A DNA stretch of 64,000 nucleotides from Pseudocercospora fijiensis CIRAD86 (GCF_000340215.1 NW_006921537.1:1205011-1269010), one strand, 5' to 3'; positions 34,601-46,663 are shown, numbered from the stretch's first letter. The notes: generated by a model not told the origin, from the sequence alone. Numbers and translations: made by a program.

Positions 34601-37600
34601 TTTAATCCGATTCTACTAGATAAGTTTAACAATACCTAGAAGCTTTATGCCCGTGCCTTCCCTACGCTAATGCCCTAGGGTATTAGTAATTACGTAGAAG
34701 CACGCCTACGCGAGGTATCCTATAACGACTAGATCGAGCATATAATTAAGTAGGATAATAGCACTAGTCCTGTTCGACACCGCTTTGCAAGCTATTCTCG
34801 GTTCCGTTATATTGCCTTAAATACACTTATAAGGAAGCAGACCCGTAAGAAGGCCGACTATATTATACAGTAGAACCTAGACTTCGAGGAAATTACGCTC
34901 GATAATCTCCGCAACGCTATCGACAACGATAATAATAAAGCGAAGCGCCTGCTTTCTACTGTTATACGTTATAGTAACACTTTGCGAGGCATACGCGTAT
35001 ACTAGATTGCAAAGACCGCTAAACTAGAGAACTACGTAAAGGCGCTTAGTTGCCCGCACCTATTCTTAACATTTAGCGCTGCTAATCTGCATTAGTAGCA
35101 TTAGTAGAAGCATATGCCGACAGTGCTAATAGGAACAGAATACGAGCGTATTAAGACCGCGCGTAACAATCTTAGGCAGAACCCTACTATCGTAGCGTAC
35201 TATTTCTATCGCCGTTATTAGTTTATTATAGACCTTATCCGCAACAAGTTTAGCGTTATAGATTACTAGAATCGGTATAAGTTTCAGGCCCGTAGCAGCT
35301 CCTATAACTATAGGTTAGTATAGCTAAAGGCCCGTAAAGGACTTCCTCTTCCTTAATCCTTTACTAAAGAAGATCGTACGGCGCTTACTTAGTTCTAGTC
35401 TAAGCATGTTACTGCTATAAATCCGGATCCTATACGGACAGCACTAGTAGCTAGCGAGCCTACTATACTCTAAATAAAGAGTTTAGAGGTCGATAGCAGC
35501 TAGTATTAGCTAATACTTAATATTAATCGAGTATAGCGATATACCTACAGATATGAGTATTGTTAGCGGAAGAACAAGGACACCGGACTAGTCTCTTGTC
35601 GCTTTCACTTCCCTCGCGACACCTACGATAAGGGCATAGTTACGAAGAGCCTCAATCTACGGTACTAGATATATAATAGACCTCGGAACGATACCCGCAT
35701 AAATAGATATAATCGTACGATATAGGCTGTATAGCTTGGCAACAATAACATTGCTGTCTATACCGATAAGGGCACTATAGTCGACTACCTAGGCAAATAC
35801 TATACTAAGCAAGAGAAGCGTAGTAAGTCCTTTCTCGAGCTTAGTAGGAAGGTTATTCCTAAGATTAACGCAGCTAGTATACGACTAATAGTGTCCTTCT
35901 TCGCGAAGATGCTTAATAAGCTTATCGGCGAGCGTAATATCTCTACCTAGGAAGAAATGCACATCCTCTTAAACCTCCCACTCGTATAGGGTTCTCGTAT
36001 AGTATAGAACTTCGATTGTCGCAAGCTAGAGGATTAGTCTCGAGCTAAGCGTTACGATAAGGAGGTAGGAGAATTAGTTACTTAGGGCAAGTCGCTATTA
36101 CTAAAGTATATAGAGCGTTATAGCATCGATAAAGACAAGTTTGCTAAGTTAGACCTCCTTAATCGGCCTAATCTAACGCTCTTTAAATTCCTAATAGAGT
36201 AGGACTTCCGTATATATAAGAAGCGTCTACGAGCGAAGCTACGGGTTATTAACTAGTATCTAAAGTATAGTAGTGTGCCTAATAGAGAAGATAGCACCTA
36301 CGAAGACTAGTGCCGTACTAAGATTGCCCTATACTATCTATTTAACGGCACTTATCTATCGATTACTAATAGTTATGTATTTGTAGACGATACTAGAGAT
36401 ACTAACAATCCTCCTATACCGTTTATAACTTAGTTAGCTGCGTATACGTAGTATAGCACTTATTACAATTATCTAGATGATTACATAGGTATTAGTCTCC
36501 TAGATCTATTAGCCGATATGTTCGAGGAAGAGTACTATAATACAGAACTAGAGCGAGCAGATAAGGCATTACTTGCTACTACTTTGCCTTATCGTCGACT
36601 AGGTAAGTAGCTTAAAGACCTTAATAATCTTAGCAATCGCCGGATTAATAGGGAGTACGACTAGACCTCTTATATTAGCCGTTACGGCATCTAGGCCGCG
36701 GATGTTAAGGACTACTAGAAGAACCTCCGCGGTATAGAGCGTACGTAGCGTGTTAGCGTTCCTACCGACCTAGCTTAGCGCATTGCTAGCTTAGCTCTAG
36801 CTTAGAAGCTCTTCTTTAACAAGCTAGTCGACTACTAGAACACATTCCTTACAAATCTAGGAGATCGATAGCCTTTCTTACTTAATATCGATAGCAAAGC
36901 GGGTGTTAGCAAGTTATTTATTATCGATACCCTATCGTCCGAACTCGAGCGGATTATAGACGAGTTTAATCGCAATAAACAGTAGTATAGCGCTTAGGCT
37001 CTTACGATACCTAATCTAATCGTCCGCTTAGTACTAACTAGAGCGGCCGCTAATAGTATTAAAGGCCGCACGATATATTCTTTCTTCCGCTTACTATTAA
37101 CAATAAAGGAGTACATCCCGCTCGAGGGACAAGCGCTTAATTAGTTCCGATCTGCTCTAATAGACATTAAGTATATTATTATTAATAAGAAGTTAATACT
37201 AGATCTTATACTTCTCTATTAGATCGATTAGCGGCTGCGCTAAATTAGCTTTACTCTAGCAGACGGGGAAGAGATGCTATTTAGAGGCTAGTGTATCGTT
37301 ATTGCTAGCGATTTCTATTAGCTACTACTAGTAGGTAGTAGGCCTCTTTTCTCGAAGTTAGAGGATCTGTATACCCCGGAAGACATTGCTAGGCACACTC
37401 TATACTAGATGTTTGATTAGACTATTTAGCTCAATGTTATCTAGCGACAGTAGGGGACAGATGCTACTACTTATGCCTTCCGTAAGGCGCTTGAAGGCCT
37501 TCGCAACGCACTAGGAGGTATTACAATCGATTATTAGGAGACTCTAGTTAAGCGACTTAAAGCCAACCTCCTAGCTAAGGAATAAGCATCCTTTAAGGAT

Positions 37601-39199
37601 GTATTACGACTCTATCTATATAAGAAGCAGGTTAATGCCTACAATTAAGATACTATACGAGACAATAACACCCCGATCCGCCTAGCCGTCGCTAAACACT
37701 CTAGTAGTCTGTAGGCAGCTTAAGCATTATACGATACTAGCGGCAATCTTTACCTACGACTGCCGCTTTATATTAGTGCTCGTATTATAGTAACTTAGAA
37801 CCTTTAGGTTAAGGGAGGTATTGTTAACGGCAGCCTAGGCACTATGCGAGACATCGTCTAGGAGGATACTAGTAACGATCAAACCGAAATCATATAGCGC
37901 ATTCCGAGTGTCTTGCTTGTTAAGCTTAACAAGTATACTAGTCCTACCTTAAATTAGCAGTACGACAACCTGCTAGCGGACGTTATACTAATAGTCCCTA
38001 TCCGTCGCGAGTAGTTATATAACTAGCGACAAGCAGTATACTATATACGTACTTAGTTTCCGATCACTATTGTATACGCCGTTACGGTCTACAAGTCGCA
38101 AGGTATAACTCTAGACAAGGTCGTTCTCGATATATCTAAGAAGGACTTTACTCCTAGCCTGTTATACGTTGCTGTCTCTAGAGCTCGCAACATTAGCGAC
38201 TTAATATTTAAGGAGCTATTCGACTTTTATAAGCGTTTTAAGTAGGGCAAGGTTTAGCGATCCGTTATTACTCGGCATACTAATTACATCCGTCGTCGCC
38301 TTTAGCGTTTGTTACCTCTTAGCGAAACACTCTTATTAGAAGTACTAAACCTAGCTTAGCCCCTATTACGAAACAATATTGCTAACTAGAGAGATGCTTA
38401 GAAGAAGCGTTAAGAGCAGTTACGTCGTTAGCAAGAGGCTTAGGCTCGGCAGCGATAAGAACAAGAGCGAGCTCAATTGCGAAAGGATCTTTAAGCTATT
38501 TCTCGTACTAAGTAGATGCGGAAGATTCTTAAGTAGGATCCCTAAATACTATTTAACCTAAATCGGATCGCGCTTAACTTTACGCACGCTCCGCCTAAAC
38601 CTTATAATTATCGTTAGCCGCTGCGATATAGCAGTGTTTATGCACTCTTAGTCTAGACTTTAGTTAAGAAATTTGAGGAGAAGTTTCCTTAGTAGGCACC
38701 TCCGTATACTGTTTAGGAGCCTGCTTAGCAAGGTTAGTAAGGTTAGTAAGGTTAGCCGGAGTAGGAAGAACAATCTACTTAGCAATAGCCTATAGGTGCT
38801 CCCTACCTAGTATATAGCCCTCCTACCTTACAGCTACCTACAACTAATCTAGCAAATACGGACTTCTTCTAGCGAGTCGTAGCGAACCGACAGCAAGTAT
38901 AGCGGGCACGACAGTTGTAACGACAACTATAGCAGTCTAGTTAGGCAAACTCTATTGCTTCTTAAGACTATATCGCCCGCTATATATATACTTTGTTCTA
39001 GCTAGGCGACATTCTTAATATCGCTTAGCTAGCTCGTCGCTTCGTAGATTAGTATCCGTAGTATTAGCTTGATTATAAATTCGAGTATAGGCTTGCTTTA
39101 GTAGAGGGAGTTAGCTCCTTCTTTCGTCGTAGTGTTAAGGTCTTTGTCCGCTTTAAAGATCGCAATACTTAAGAGGAAATAGCATACGAGGCGATAACC

Positions 39200-39204
39200 G
39201 CTTA
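39200..39204. repeat. target-site duplication of Gypsy-B, left copy
   Basis: GCTTA, repeated at 46,202-46,206. Confidence 0.9.
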
Positions 39205-39513
39205 TATAAGAAAATAGGTATATAGCAACGTATAGAACACCCTCTACTAATCTTAGTAGTAGATGGTAGAACTAAACCGTACCTTTCTTAGAACAGGGCA
39301 GAGCGTTTACTATTAACTAGGCTACGTACGGATAGTACGTATGCCGAGCCGGTAACCGAGTATGTCCGTACGAGCGACCGAGCTTTTCCGCGTATACGCT
39401 AAGTAGGCTTTACGCTAGCGTAGTAGCACCGCAGTATACGTAATAACATTATATAATTGTTATATAGGCTTGCTAAGGCAGGATAGGAGACTTTACTTAA
39501 TTAGGTTCTTATA
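39205..39513 (-). repeat. 3' LTR of Gypsy-B (309 bp)
   Basis: Direct repeat of 45,893-46,201. Differences are nearly all transitions. Confidence 0.93.
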
Positions 39514-40029
39514 ATTATCTCCTTCCCCCGGTATAGCTATCCTAGCTATAGGGCAATATAGTAAATTATACTATTTCTTATACTCTGCGCTGCACTTGCG
39601 CGTCTTATACGTACCTGTCGCTAGGCTATAGTTGCTAGCCACGTTATAATTTGCCTCGTAGTTGCTTGTTTGTTTATAGATTTAAAGCGCGGCTGCTTCT
39701 AGCACTAACTAGAGGTTGCCTAAATTTCTAAGAACGCGGTAGCTACGCGAGAACGCAAGCTATCCGAAAGCGAGGCGAGTATTTAAAGCATTCGAAGCCT
39801 GCTTAAAAACTTCTTCTTTTTCTAAGCGCTCCGAACACCCCCCGCCTACGCCCCCCCTACTCCGCCCTCGCGCCCCCCTAGTATTACTTAAAGATTTTTC
39901 TTTTTTAAACATCTATCTAAAAAAACATTACTAGTATATCTACCCCTTCGCGTACCTCTAGTAAGCGCGCCGTAGGCGCGCCGCCCTCGATACCTACTAC
40001 GCCTACCTAGCGCCTACTAAAAGTCTTAG
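39514..40029. other. Gypsy-B 3' untranslated region
   Basis: No coding frame on the element strand. Contains a run of C-rich blocks (39,838-39,878) and GC-rich short inverted repeats (AAGCGCGCCGTAGGCGCGCC at about 39,963). Confidence 0.6.
39838..39878 (-). other. potential G-quadruplex motif in the Gypsy-B 3' region
   Basis: Four C-runs on the plus strand (6, 7, 3 and 6 bases) with spacers of 7, 7 and 5. The minus strand, which is the element RNA sense, therefore carries four G-runs within the classic G3+N1-7 rule. Confidence 0.7.
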
Positions 40030-40857
40030 AGAGCTATACTCGTTACTTTAGGCATATAACAGCTAATAGTACGTTTTCTCGCTACTTGCTACGCGTACGC
40101 GTTTCGTAACTAACTCGCTTTAGATAACCTATCTAAGCTCTACGTAGGCGGCAATATAGACCCTACTACTAAGCGTAACTGCGATCGCTGCCGTAGTAGC
40201 TACTATACCTACACTCCTATTACGGTACGCGCGCTAGTGTCGCTACTAGCCCGCATCCGCGCCGCGCGCGCTGCGCGCGACCTTTACGATCTAGACGGCT
40301 ACGACTCCCCCGAGGAGTCTAACGAGGCCCTAGAGGCACTCTAGGCTAATCTAGACGCCGTCGTCGTACGTAGGTTTCTTATATGCTCCGCTTGCGCTTC
40401 GTATACTAACCTCGTTATTAGTTATCCTATCTATACTCGATACCTTTTATATTAACAAGAATAAGGTAACCCTAGGCGGTAAAGCCCTAGCCCGCAAGGG
40501 GGCCGCTAGCGGGTCCCTTACAGATATCAACCTATTAGGTGCCCTTAAGAACATCGGCACTAACTTAGCTAGATTAGTAGAGATCGGTCGTTAGGTATAG
40601 TTTTTCCTATAGCCTCGTTTTACTTGCGCTTCGTATACTAACCGTACTAGAACCTCGCTTAGCGCGTCGGCACTAACGCCGTCGCCGCTATCGATGCCGC
40701 TATAGGTATCGAGTAGGAGGAGTCTAAGAAGGATTCTAAGGATAAGTAGAGTAGGCGGCCTGCCGTCGCCGCGCCTACGCGGCGCCACCTTTATATATAC
40801 TAGGCTAATAGGCCTTTTTTAGTAGCGAAACGAGCACGTATCTACTATTTTTCTTAA
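40030..40857 (+). pseudogene. antisense accessory gene of Gypsy-B with two introns, function unknown
   Basis: Runs opposite to gag-pol, between pol and the 3' LTR. Exon 1 ends at 40,369 and encodes GGNIDPTTKRNCDRCRSSYY (CxxC) and an acidic run DLYDLDGYDSPEESNEALEA. Intron 1 is 40,370-40,421 (GTAGGT..TACTAAC..TTAG). Exon 2 (40,422-40,594) is completely open and ends in KNIGTNLARLVEIGR plus a TAG where Gln is likely. Intron 2 is 40,595-40,650 (GTATAG..TACTAAC..CTAG). Exon 3 (40,651-40,857) encodes RVGTNAVAAIDAAIGIE and a basic tail, ending TAA. The frame is kept across both introns. The 5' start is unclear. Not recognised; CxxC may bind metal. Confidence 0.6.
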
Positions 40858-40869
40858 GTTTCATTTTCT

Positions 40870-43800
40870 TTTGTTTTAATTACTGCCTACGCTTGCGCTT
40901 CGCTTGCGCTTCGAACTCGTCTAACGCTATAGAATCTTTAATATAAACAGCTAGCTCCTAAGTGTTGTATTCTTTAGGCCAACCTCGCTACTTAATAAGG
41001 TAGTACGCCTTCCGCTTTTTTATCTTCTTAGCTACGATTGTTTCTACCTGCTACTCGTTACCTTTAGCGATAGGCATGCTTATCTTATACTCCTCGCTAT
41101 CGCGCCTATACTAAGGCTCGAGGAGGGAAATATAGAAAACATTGTAGATCTTCGTGCTTAACGGTAGTACTAGGCGGTACGCCTACGCTCTAACTACGTC
41201 GATAATGCGAAAAGGCCCTATATACTTCGGGCTAAGTTTCTTCTTTAGGACATCTAAGCTAATGTTCTTTGTCGATAGTAAGACTAAGTTACCTATACTA
41301 TATATCTTAGTAGTGTAGTATATATTATATTGCTTAGCCTAGTATTCTGCTACTTTCTACTAGCGTTCCGTAAGCGTCTTATATACTTTCCGTAGTCGCT
41401 CCGTAGTATCGATAGCTGCTAGTGCCCTTCCCTTAGTTAGCTCGTCCCGAGCTAGTAGCTTATTTGCGCTCGGCATTAAATTAGGGTTGAAGCCGTAGAG
41501 TATCTTAAAGGGGCTTATACGCAACGCAGGATAAACGCTATTATTATAGGCAAACTCCGCCTAAGGCAACAATTTAGCTTAATTATCCTAGTTCTCGGAG
41601 TAATAATATCGCAGGTATTGCTCGAGGGTCTAGTTCGCGCGTTCGGTTTGCCTATTAGTCTAAGGATAGAAGGCTATACTAAGCCTACGCTTTATATACG
41701 CTTCGAAGCAGAAGTCGCTCTAAAACTAGCTAGTAAAAAGCGATCTACGATCGCTAACAATGCCTAATAGCACTCTAAAACGCCTAATTACCTCCCTTTA
41801 TAGGATATCCGCGAGTTCTACTACTATATACTTCTTCGTCGTTAGGATAAAGAGGCTTATCTTCGTATAGCGGTCGACTATTACGAGGATCGCAGTATAT
41901 ACGTAGGTACCGAGCTTGCTCGGCGGGAGATCGGTAATAAAGTCTATCGTTAATTCTTACTAAGGTCGGGTCGGTATAGGTAGCGTAGTAAGCTCGCTAT
42001 ATAGGCGATAGCGCTTCGCCTTCGACTATTAATAAATTCTATAGGTGCGGATATAGGCCGTAATATCCTCGGCTATCTTCGGCTAGAAGTACTTTCGGCG
42101 TATTAGGTCTATAGTCTTAGCTATACTAAAGTGTCTAGCTAAAGGGTCGTCGTAGTATATACGTATTAGTTGCGTACGTAAGGCGTAGTCCTTAGGGACA
42201 TATAGCGCATCGCCGTAATAAATAAGGTTACTACGGCGTAAATAGCTAGGCGGGAGGTTAGAACTACTTAACGAGGCTAAGCTACCCGACGGTAAGCTTG
42301 TCTCGTATAAGCCTCCTCCTCTCGCTTGCTCTAGCTATTATAAAGTGTATACGAAACTAAGGATTATATTAGGCGTCTCGTAGTAGGGCCCGTTATTCCT
42401 AACGATAGTAGCCGCTACTCTTGCGGGACTGCTAATAAAACTCTTGCGTTCCGCTAGCGCTGCACTAGCGTCTCGCATCCCTATATATATAATAGAGATG
42501 CGTTTTACAATCGGCTCGATATCCTTAGGCAGATTTAACTATAGAGCTAGTTTCGACTACAATATAGGGAGAAGGTTGTTTACCGCCTACGACTCGCTCT
42601 CGTAGTCGCTGCGTCGTAAAGGCGTATCGGCTAGATTTCGTTTACTAGCCCGATATTTAATAGTAAAGTTAAAAGGTATAAGGAAGGTTGCCTATCTTGC
42701 CTGCCTTCCGACGAGCTGCTTTATCTTTATAAAGCCTTTAAGATTAGCGTAGTCGACAACTACGCGGGTCGTATACTAAGCGCCGTCGAGGTACGGGCGC
42801 TAATGCTTAAAGGACTCGACAACCGCTAGGAGCTCCTAGTTATAGGTCTTATAATTCGTCTCGGCTAGGACTATTTTTCGTAACTAGAAGGCAATAGGGT
42901 GCTAATTCCTATCTTCGCTCTATTATAACATAATTCCTGCTAAGGTAAACGTAGAGGCATCGGTTTCGATATATAGGGGCTTCGTAGGATTATAGTATCG
43001 CAATATCGAGGCCGAGCTAAAGGCAGCCTTTAGCTAGCGGAACGCTTGCTCCTCGCTTTCGCCCTACGGGACCTGCCCTAGCTTTCGGCTATTTACGGCT
43101 CCTTTCGATAGGACGGTTAGTAGTGTAACGATCCGGGAGTAATTAGGGATAAACCTCCGATAGAAGTTGTAGAATCTAAAGAAGGATTAAACCTCCTTTA
43201 GCGTTAATAGGCGAGGCTACTCGGTAATAGCGTTTACCCTACGCTAATCTATCGATACGCCTTCGGTACTAACGATAAACCCGAGGAATTCGACTTCTTT
43301 CTTCTAGAAGGAACATTTCTTCCTATTTGCGTATAGCGTAAACTTTCTAAGCCGCGTAAGGATAGCGCGTACGTCTCGTACGTAGTCCTCTCGCGTTTTG
43401 CTATAAATAAGAATATCGTTAAGGTAGACGATATAGCAAATATCAACTAGGCTAGCTAACGCCCTATTAATGTATCCTTAAAACGTAGTAGGAGCATTAG
43501 TAAGCCTAAAAGGCATTACCTTATACTCGAAGTACCCGTACCGCGTACGGAACGCAGTCTTCTACTCGTCGCCTCGCTTAATATAGATGCGGTAATATAC
43601 ATCCTAAAGGTCTAAGGACGTGTACTATTCGGCGTCCTTAAGCCTATTAAGCGTTTCGCTAATAAGAGGCAGGGGGTAACGATTTTTAATAGTAATCTCG
43701 TTTAGCCCCCTATAATCGACGTAGAGTCTTAGACTACTATCCTTCTTTAGTACGAATAGGATCGGCGTACCCGCCTCGCTTATACTAAGCTAGATCTAAT

Positions 43801-45860
43801 CGTTGTCTAAGGCTAAGCTTAGGTAATTACGAAGGTCGCTAAGCTCTCTTCCTAAAGAATAGTAGAGAGGTTTGTATAGCGGCTTCGTTCTAAGGATTAG
43901 GTCGATCGTATACTCTACGTCTTCGGGGAGCTTGCGTCTCGCTTTAGGCGTTATTATAAAGACGTCTTCGAAGTCTTTAAATTCTTCTAGTAAGGAGGAA
44001 CCTTTAGCGATATCGCGGAGCTAGCGAACGCTAATCGCGTATACGTATAGAGCGTTACGTATATCCTTCTAGAATTCCTATAGTTCCCGTACGCGTATCG
44101 AACGCGCTACGGCTTCGTTCCTATAGGTCTAGGCATCTATCGAGCTATCGACGATTACCTTTTAATCGCGCCTCTAAGGCCTGCTAAGAATAATATTAGG
44201 GAGGGGCATCTCGAAAGCGTAGAACACTCCGGTAGTAATGCGTTCTTAGCCTATAGAGTCGGCGATCCGTAAGCGTAGATAATGCGCTCTATAGCAGTAT
44301 CCTCGGTTACCCTAGAAACTGTCGGTACTAGGCAGTACGGCGTTAATAATCCGCTAAGGCTAGTGTCGTAGAACGAATTCTTAAGATACTATATTAATAT
44401 TAGTAGCATTATCTAATAAGCATTCGACAGACACTTCCCCTTCTTACGTAACGATTGCTCTACGTACGCGTCCCGTAGGTACTACTACTACTAAGCTACT
44501 TAGTTGAGATTCCGTACCTATCCCTAGCTCTTAGGAGGTACCTTGTCTTTTCCTTTAGCCTTCGAGTCGTTTTTCTTCTCCTTAGCGTTAGCGGCGACCT
44601 TGCGTACCGCAGGGTTATCGTCTTTCTAGAGATAGCGGTTCGGGCACGCGTTCTTATAATAGCCTTTCTAGCGATAGCTATAATATTCGACCTTACTAAT
44701 GTCGTACCCGCCCTACGAGTTATCGCCCTTCGTATGCTTTCCGCCTACGCTACGGTCGCGATTTAACTGCTACTTACGAGCCTAACTATTAGATCGACGC
44801 TTCTTGCCTTTACTACCCCCGGTTTTATCGTAGTTACGATCCTTGCGTTTGCTAGACGGCTTATTAGGGGTCTCGATACGCGTCGCAAGCTCTACGAGTT
44901 CGTAACGCGTTGTTAGCACTCTATAGTATTTAATAATCGCGCTGCGAATCGCCGGCTAGAGTTTAACGAGGAGATAGCGGATCCTATACTCCTCGCTATA
45001 GTCGCTAAGTTAATCTTCGAGCACTACGAGCTTAAGGGCAAAGCTTTAGACTAACTGTCCCTTACGCTAACGGGCCGCCTTATACTCGAGGGTTACGTCT
45101 AGTATACGGTTTATAGGGTCCCCGACGCAGTCCCGATAGAAGGTTTTAAAGTCCTAGTAGGTGTAATTTTATAGGTCCTTAAGGCTGTTTTTATTATACT
45201 ATCGCTCCTACGTATCGCCTACGAGGTATATAATACTATAAAGCACCTTGCTTTCGTCCGTATAATAGGTAGCTCCGGACAGTACAAAGGTAATAGAAAG
45301 TTCTCGAAGGAATCGCCTCGACTCCTTAATTGTATCGCCTTTAAAGGGCTTAGGTTCCTTTAGGCGAGGCTTAATAGCCGTAAGACTAGCGACTGCGTAG
45401 CTTATACTAGGTATAGGGGCTACGCTTAGCGTACTTCCGGAAAGAGGTAGTCGATACGAGACAGATTCAGCTCTCTAAGATTTAGGCCTCTAAATCGACT
45501 CGTTAGCTAATTCTTCCTCGTCCTTATCGTCGTCGTCGCCTAGAGGTAGGGTCCTCGTAGGACCCTCGCCGGCGGTACCGCTACTCGGAGCTAGCGCATC
45601 GCCGGCGTCCCTAAGGGCACGAAGTCGCGTATTCTCTCGCTTAGCTTCTTAAGCCTAGACTTCTAGCCTAAGCACTTCTTACTTAGCTAGAAATCGTTCG
45701 AGCTATAGGCGGGTCGCTTCTCAGCGCGCCTAATATTCGGCTTCGTTTTGTTGTGTCGCCGCGTCGTTTTCTAATGCTATAGGCGCTCCTAATGTATTAT
45801 TCTACGCGTTTCCCGCGCCCGGCGCGTTCGGATCGCTTACGTTTATCTTTCGGGGTTCTA
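40870..45860 (-). pseudogene. Gypsy-B gag-pol, RIP-degraded
   Basis: Reading right to left on the minus strand: gag with a coiled, charged N-terminus and a knuckle (YYSYR..KGYYKNACPNR) near 44,660; protease; reverse transcriptase about 43,900-43,200 with [21 protein letters not shown] and a catalytic box now Y-L-N-D (43,411-43,436), first Asp lost; RNase H; integrase about 42,000-41,300; chromodomain about 41,080-40,930 (KKRKAYYLIK, RGWPKEYNT, with Trp codons now TAG). The order of a chromodomain after integrase places it among chromoviruses. Confidence 0.88.
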
Positions 45861-45880
45861 TAGGCTGCTATAAAGGGTAG

Positions 45881-45889
45881 ACGGTTTAG
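45881..45889 (-). other. putative self-complementary primer-binding site of Gypsy-B
   Basis: Just inside the 5' LTR (element strand CTAAACCGT). The complementary ACGGTTTAG (element strand) lies within the LTR at plus 45,960-45,968 and in the other LTR at about 39,272-39,280. Nine paired bases; no obvious tRNA 3'-end complement. Confidence 0.45.
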
Positions 45890-45892
45890 AAC

Positions 45893-46201
45893 TATAAGAA
45901 AATAGATATATAGCAACGTATAGAACACCCTCTACTAATCTTAGTAGTAGATAGTAGAACTAAACCGTGCCTTTCTTAGAACAGGGTAGAGCGTTTACTA
46001 TTAACTAGGCTACGTACGGATAGTACGTATACCGAGCCGGCAACCGAGCATATCCGTACGAGCGACCGAGCTTTTCCGCGTATGCGCTAAGTAGGCTTTA
46101 CGCTAGCGTAGCAGCACCGTAGTGCACGTGATAACATTACATAATTGTTATATAGGCTTGCTAAGGCAGGACAGGAGACTTCACTTAATTAGGTTCTTAT
46201 A
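45893..46201 (-). repeat. 5' LTR of Gypsy-B (309 bp)
   Basis: Partner of 39,205-39,513. Confidence 0.93.
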
Positions 46202-46206
46202 GCTTA
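46202..46206. repeat. target-site duplication of Gypsy-B, right copy
   Basis: GCTTA. Confidence 0.9.
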
Positions 46207-46456
46207 GGAGGCAGCTGTCTATAACAATTAGCAGTAGTAGCAGCAGCAAGATATAATAGGGACATAAGAAGCAATAGCTTTACAGGATGTAGAGATAGCA
46301 GAAACACAAGGCACTAAGCAAGAAGCAACTTAGCAGGAGGAATACGGTAATAAGGTTAATATAGATAGGATATAAGGGATTGCGCTTTAAAGAATAGAGA
46401 TGCGAATAATACAGAGACAGATTAGTTGCTATAGAGCTATAAGCATAGATCGCGAG

Positions 46457-46478
46457 TATAAGCGGCATGCCGCTTATA
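46457..46478. repeat. 22-nt perfect palindrome in the Helitron 3' region
   Basis: Self-complementary sequence centred on GCATGC (arms TATAAGCGGCA / TGCCGCTTATA), after the helicase frame ends. Confidence 0.85.
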
Positions 46479-46511
46479 GTTGCGATTGCTTATAGTAAGT
46501 ATATCGATTAT

Positions 46512-46612
46512 TAACAGGCCCTTTTAGCATAAGTTGCGTAGAGGGTACTAATTGTATGCTTGCTAACAAGCCCTTTTAGCCTAAGTTGTATAGAGGGTAC
46601 TAATAGCTTGCC
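46512..46612 (+). repeat. 52-bp direct duplication in the Helitron 3' region
   Basis: Two tandem copies starting TAACARGCCCTTTTAGC and containing AGAGGGTACTAAT; 46,512-46,563 and 46,564-46,612. Differences are mainly transitions. Confidence 0.8.
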
Positions 46613-46663
46613 TCTATCGTTGCTTCTATATATAGTATAGACTATCGCTTATTAAGCCAAAGA

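Larger units (their letters stand above)
39205..46201 (-). mobile_element. Gypsy-B, complete Ty3/gypsy chromovirus inside the Helitron ORF
   Basis: 6,997 bp, two 309-bp LTRs of high identity, TSD GCTTA. LTR ends are TATAAGAA..TTCTTATA, i.e. TG..CA after RIP. Coding strand is minus: gag with CCHC-type knuckle, protease, reverse transcriptase, RNase H, integrase and a C-terminal chromodomain. Its 3' region carries an antisense intron-containing gene on the plus strand. It disrupts the Helitron frame near its C-terminal end, so it is the youngest layer of this nest. Confidence 0.93.
32018..46380 (+). pseudogene. Helitron Rep/PIF1-like helicase gene, RIP-degraded and split by Gypsy-B
   Basis: One frame from ATG 32,018 runs to 39,204 and, after Gypsy-B and one TSD copy are skipped, on from 46,207 to about 46,380: roughly 2,450 codons with only TAG/TAA breaks and no frameshift seen at any checkpoint. 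Domains: Helitron-like N-terminal domain (CPHLFLTFSAANLH about 35,060); HUH site reading SSYNYR at 35,300-35,314, both His now Tyr; the two-tyrosine box YLGKYYTK at 35,786-35,809; Walker A reading SKAGVSK at 36,893-36,913, two Gly now Ser; Walker B VIASDF (37,298 on); late helicase motif VYKSQGITLDKVVLDIS (38,088 on) and YVAVSRAR. The C-terminus is Gln-rich. Confidence 0.88.

Noticed and set aside
46280..46468. 62-codon minus-strand frame
   Set aside because: Shadow of the Gln-rich C-terminal end of the Helitron protein.
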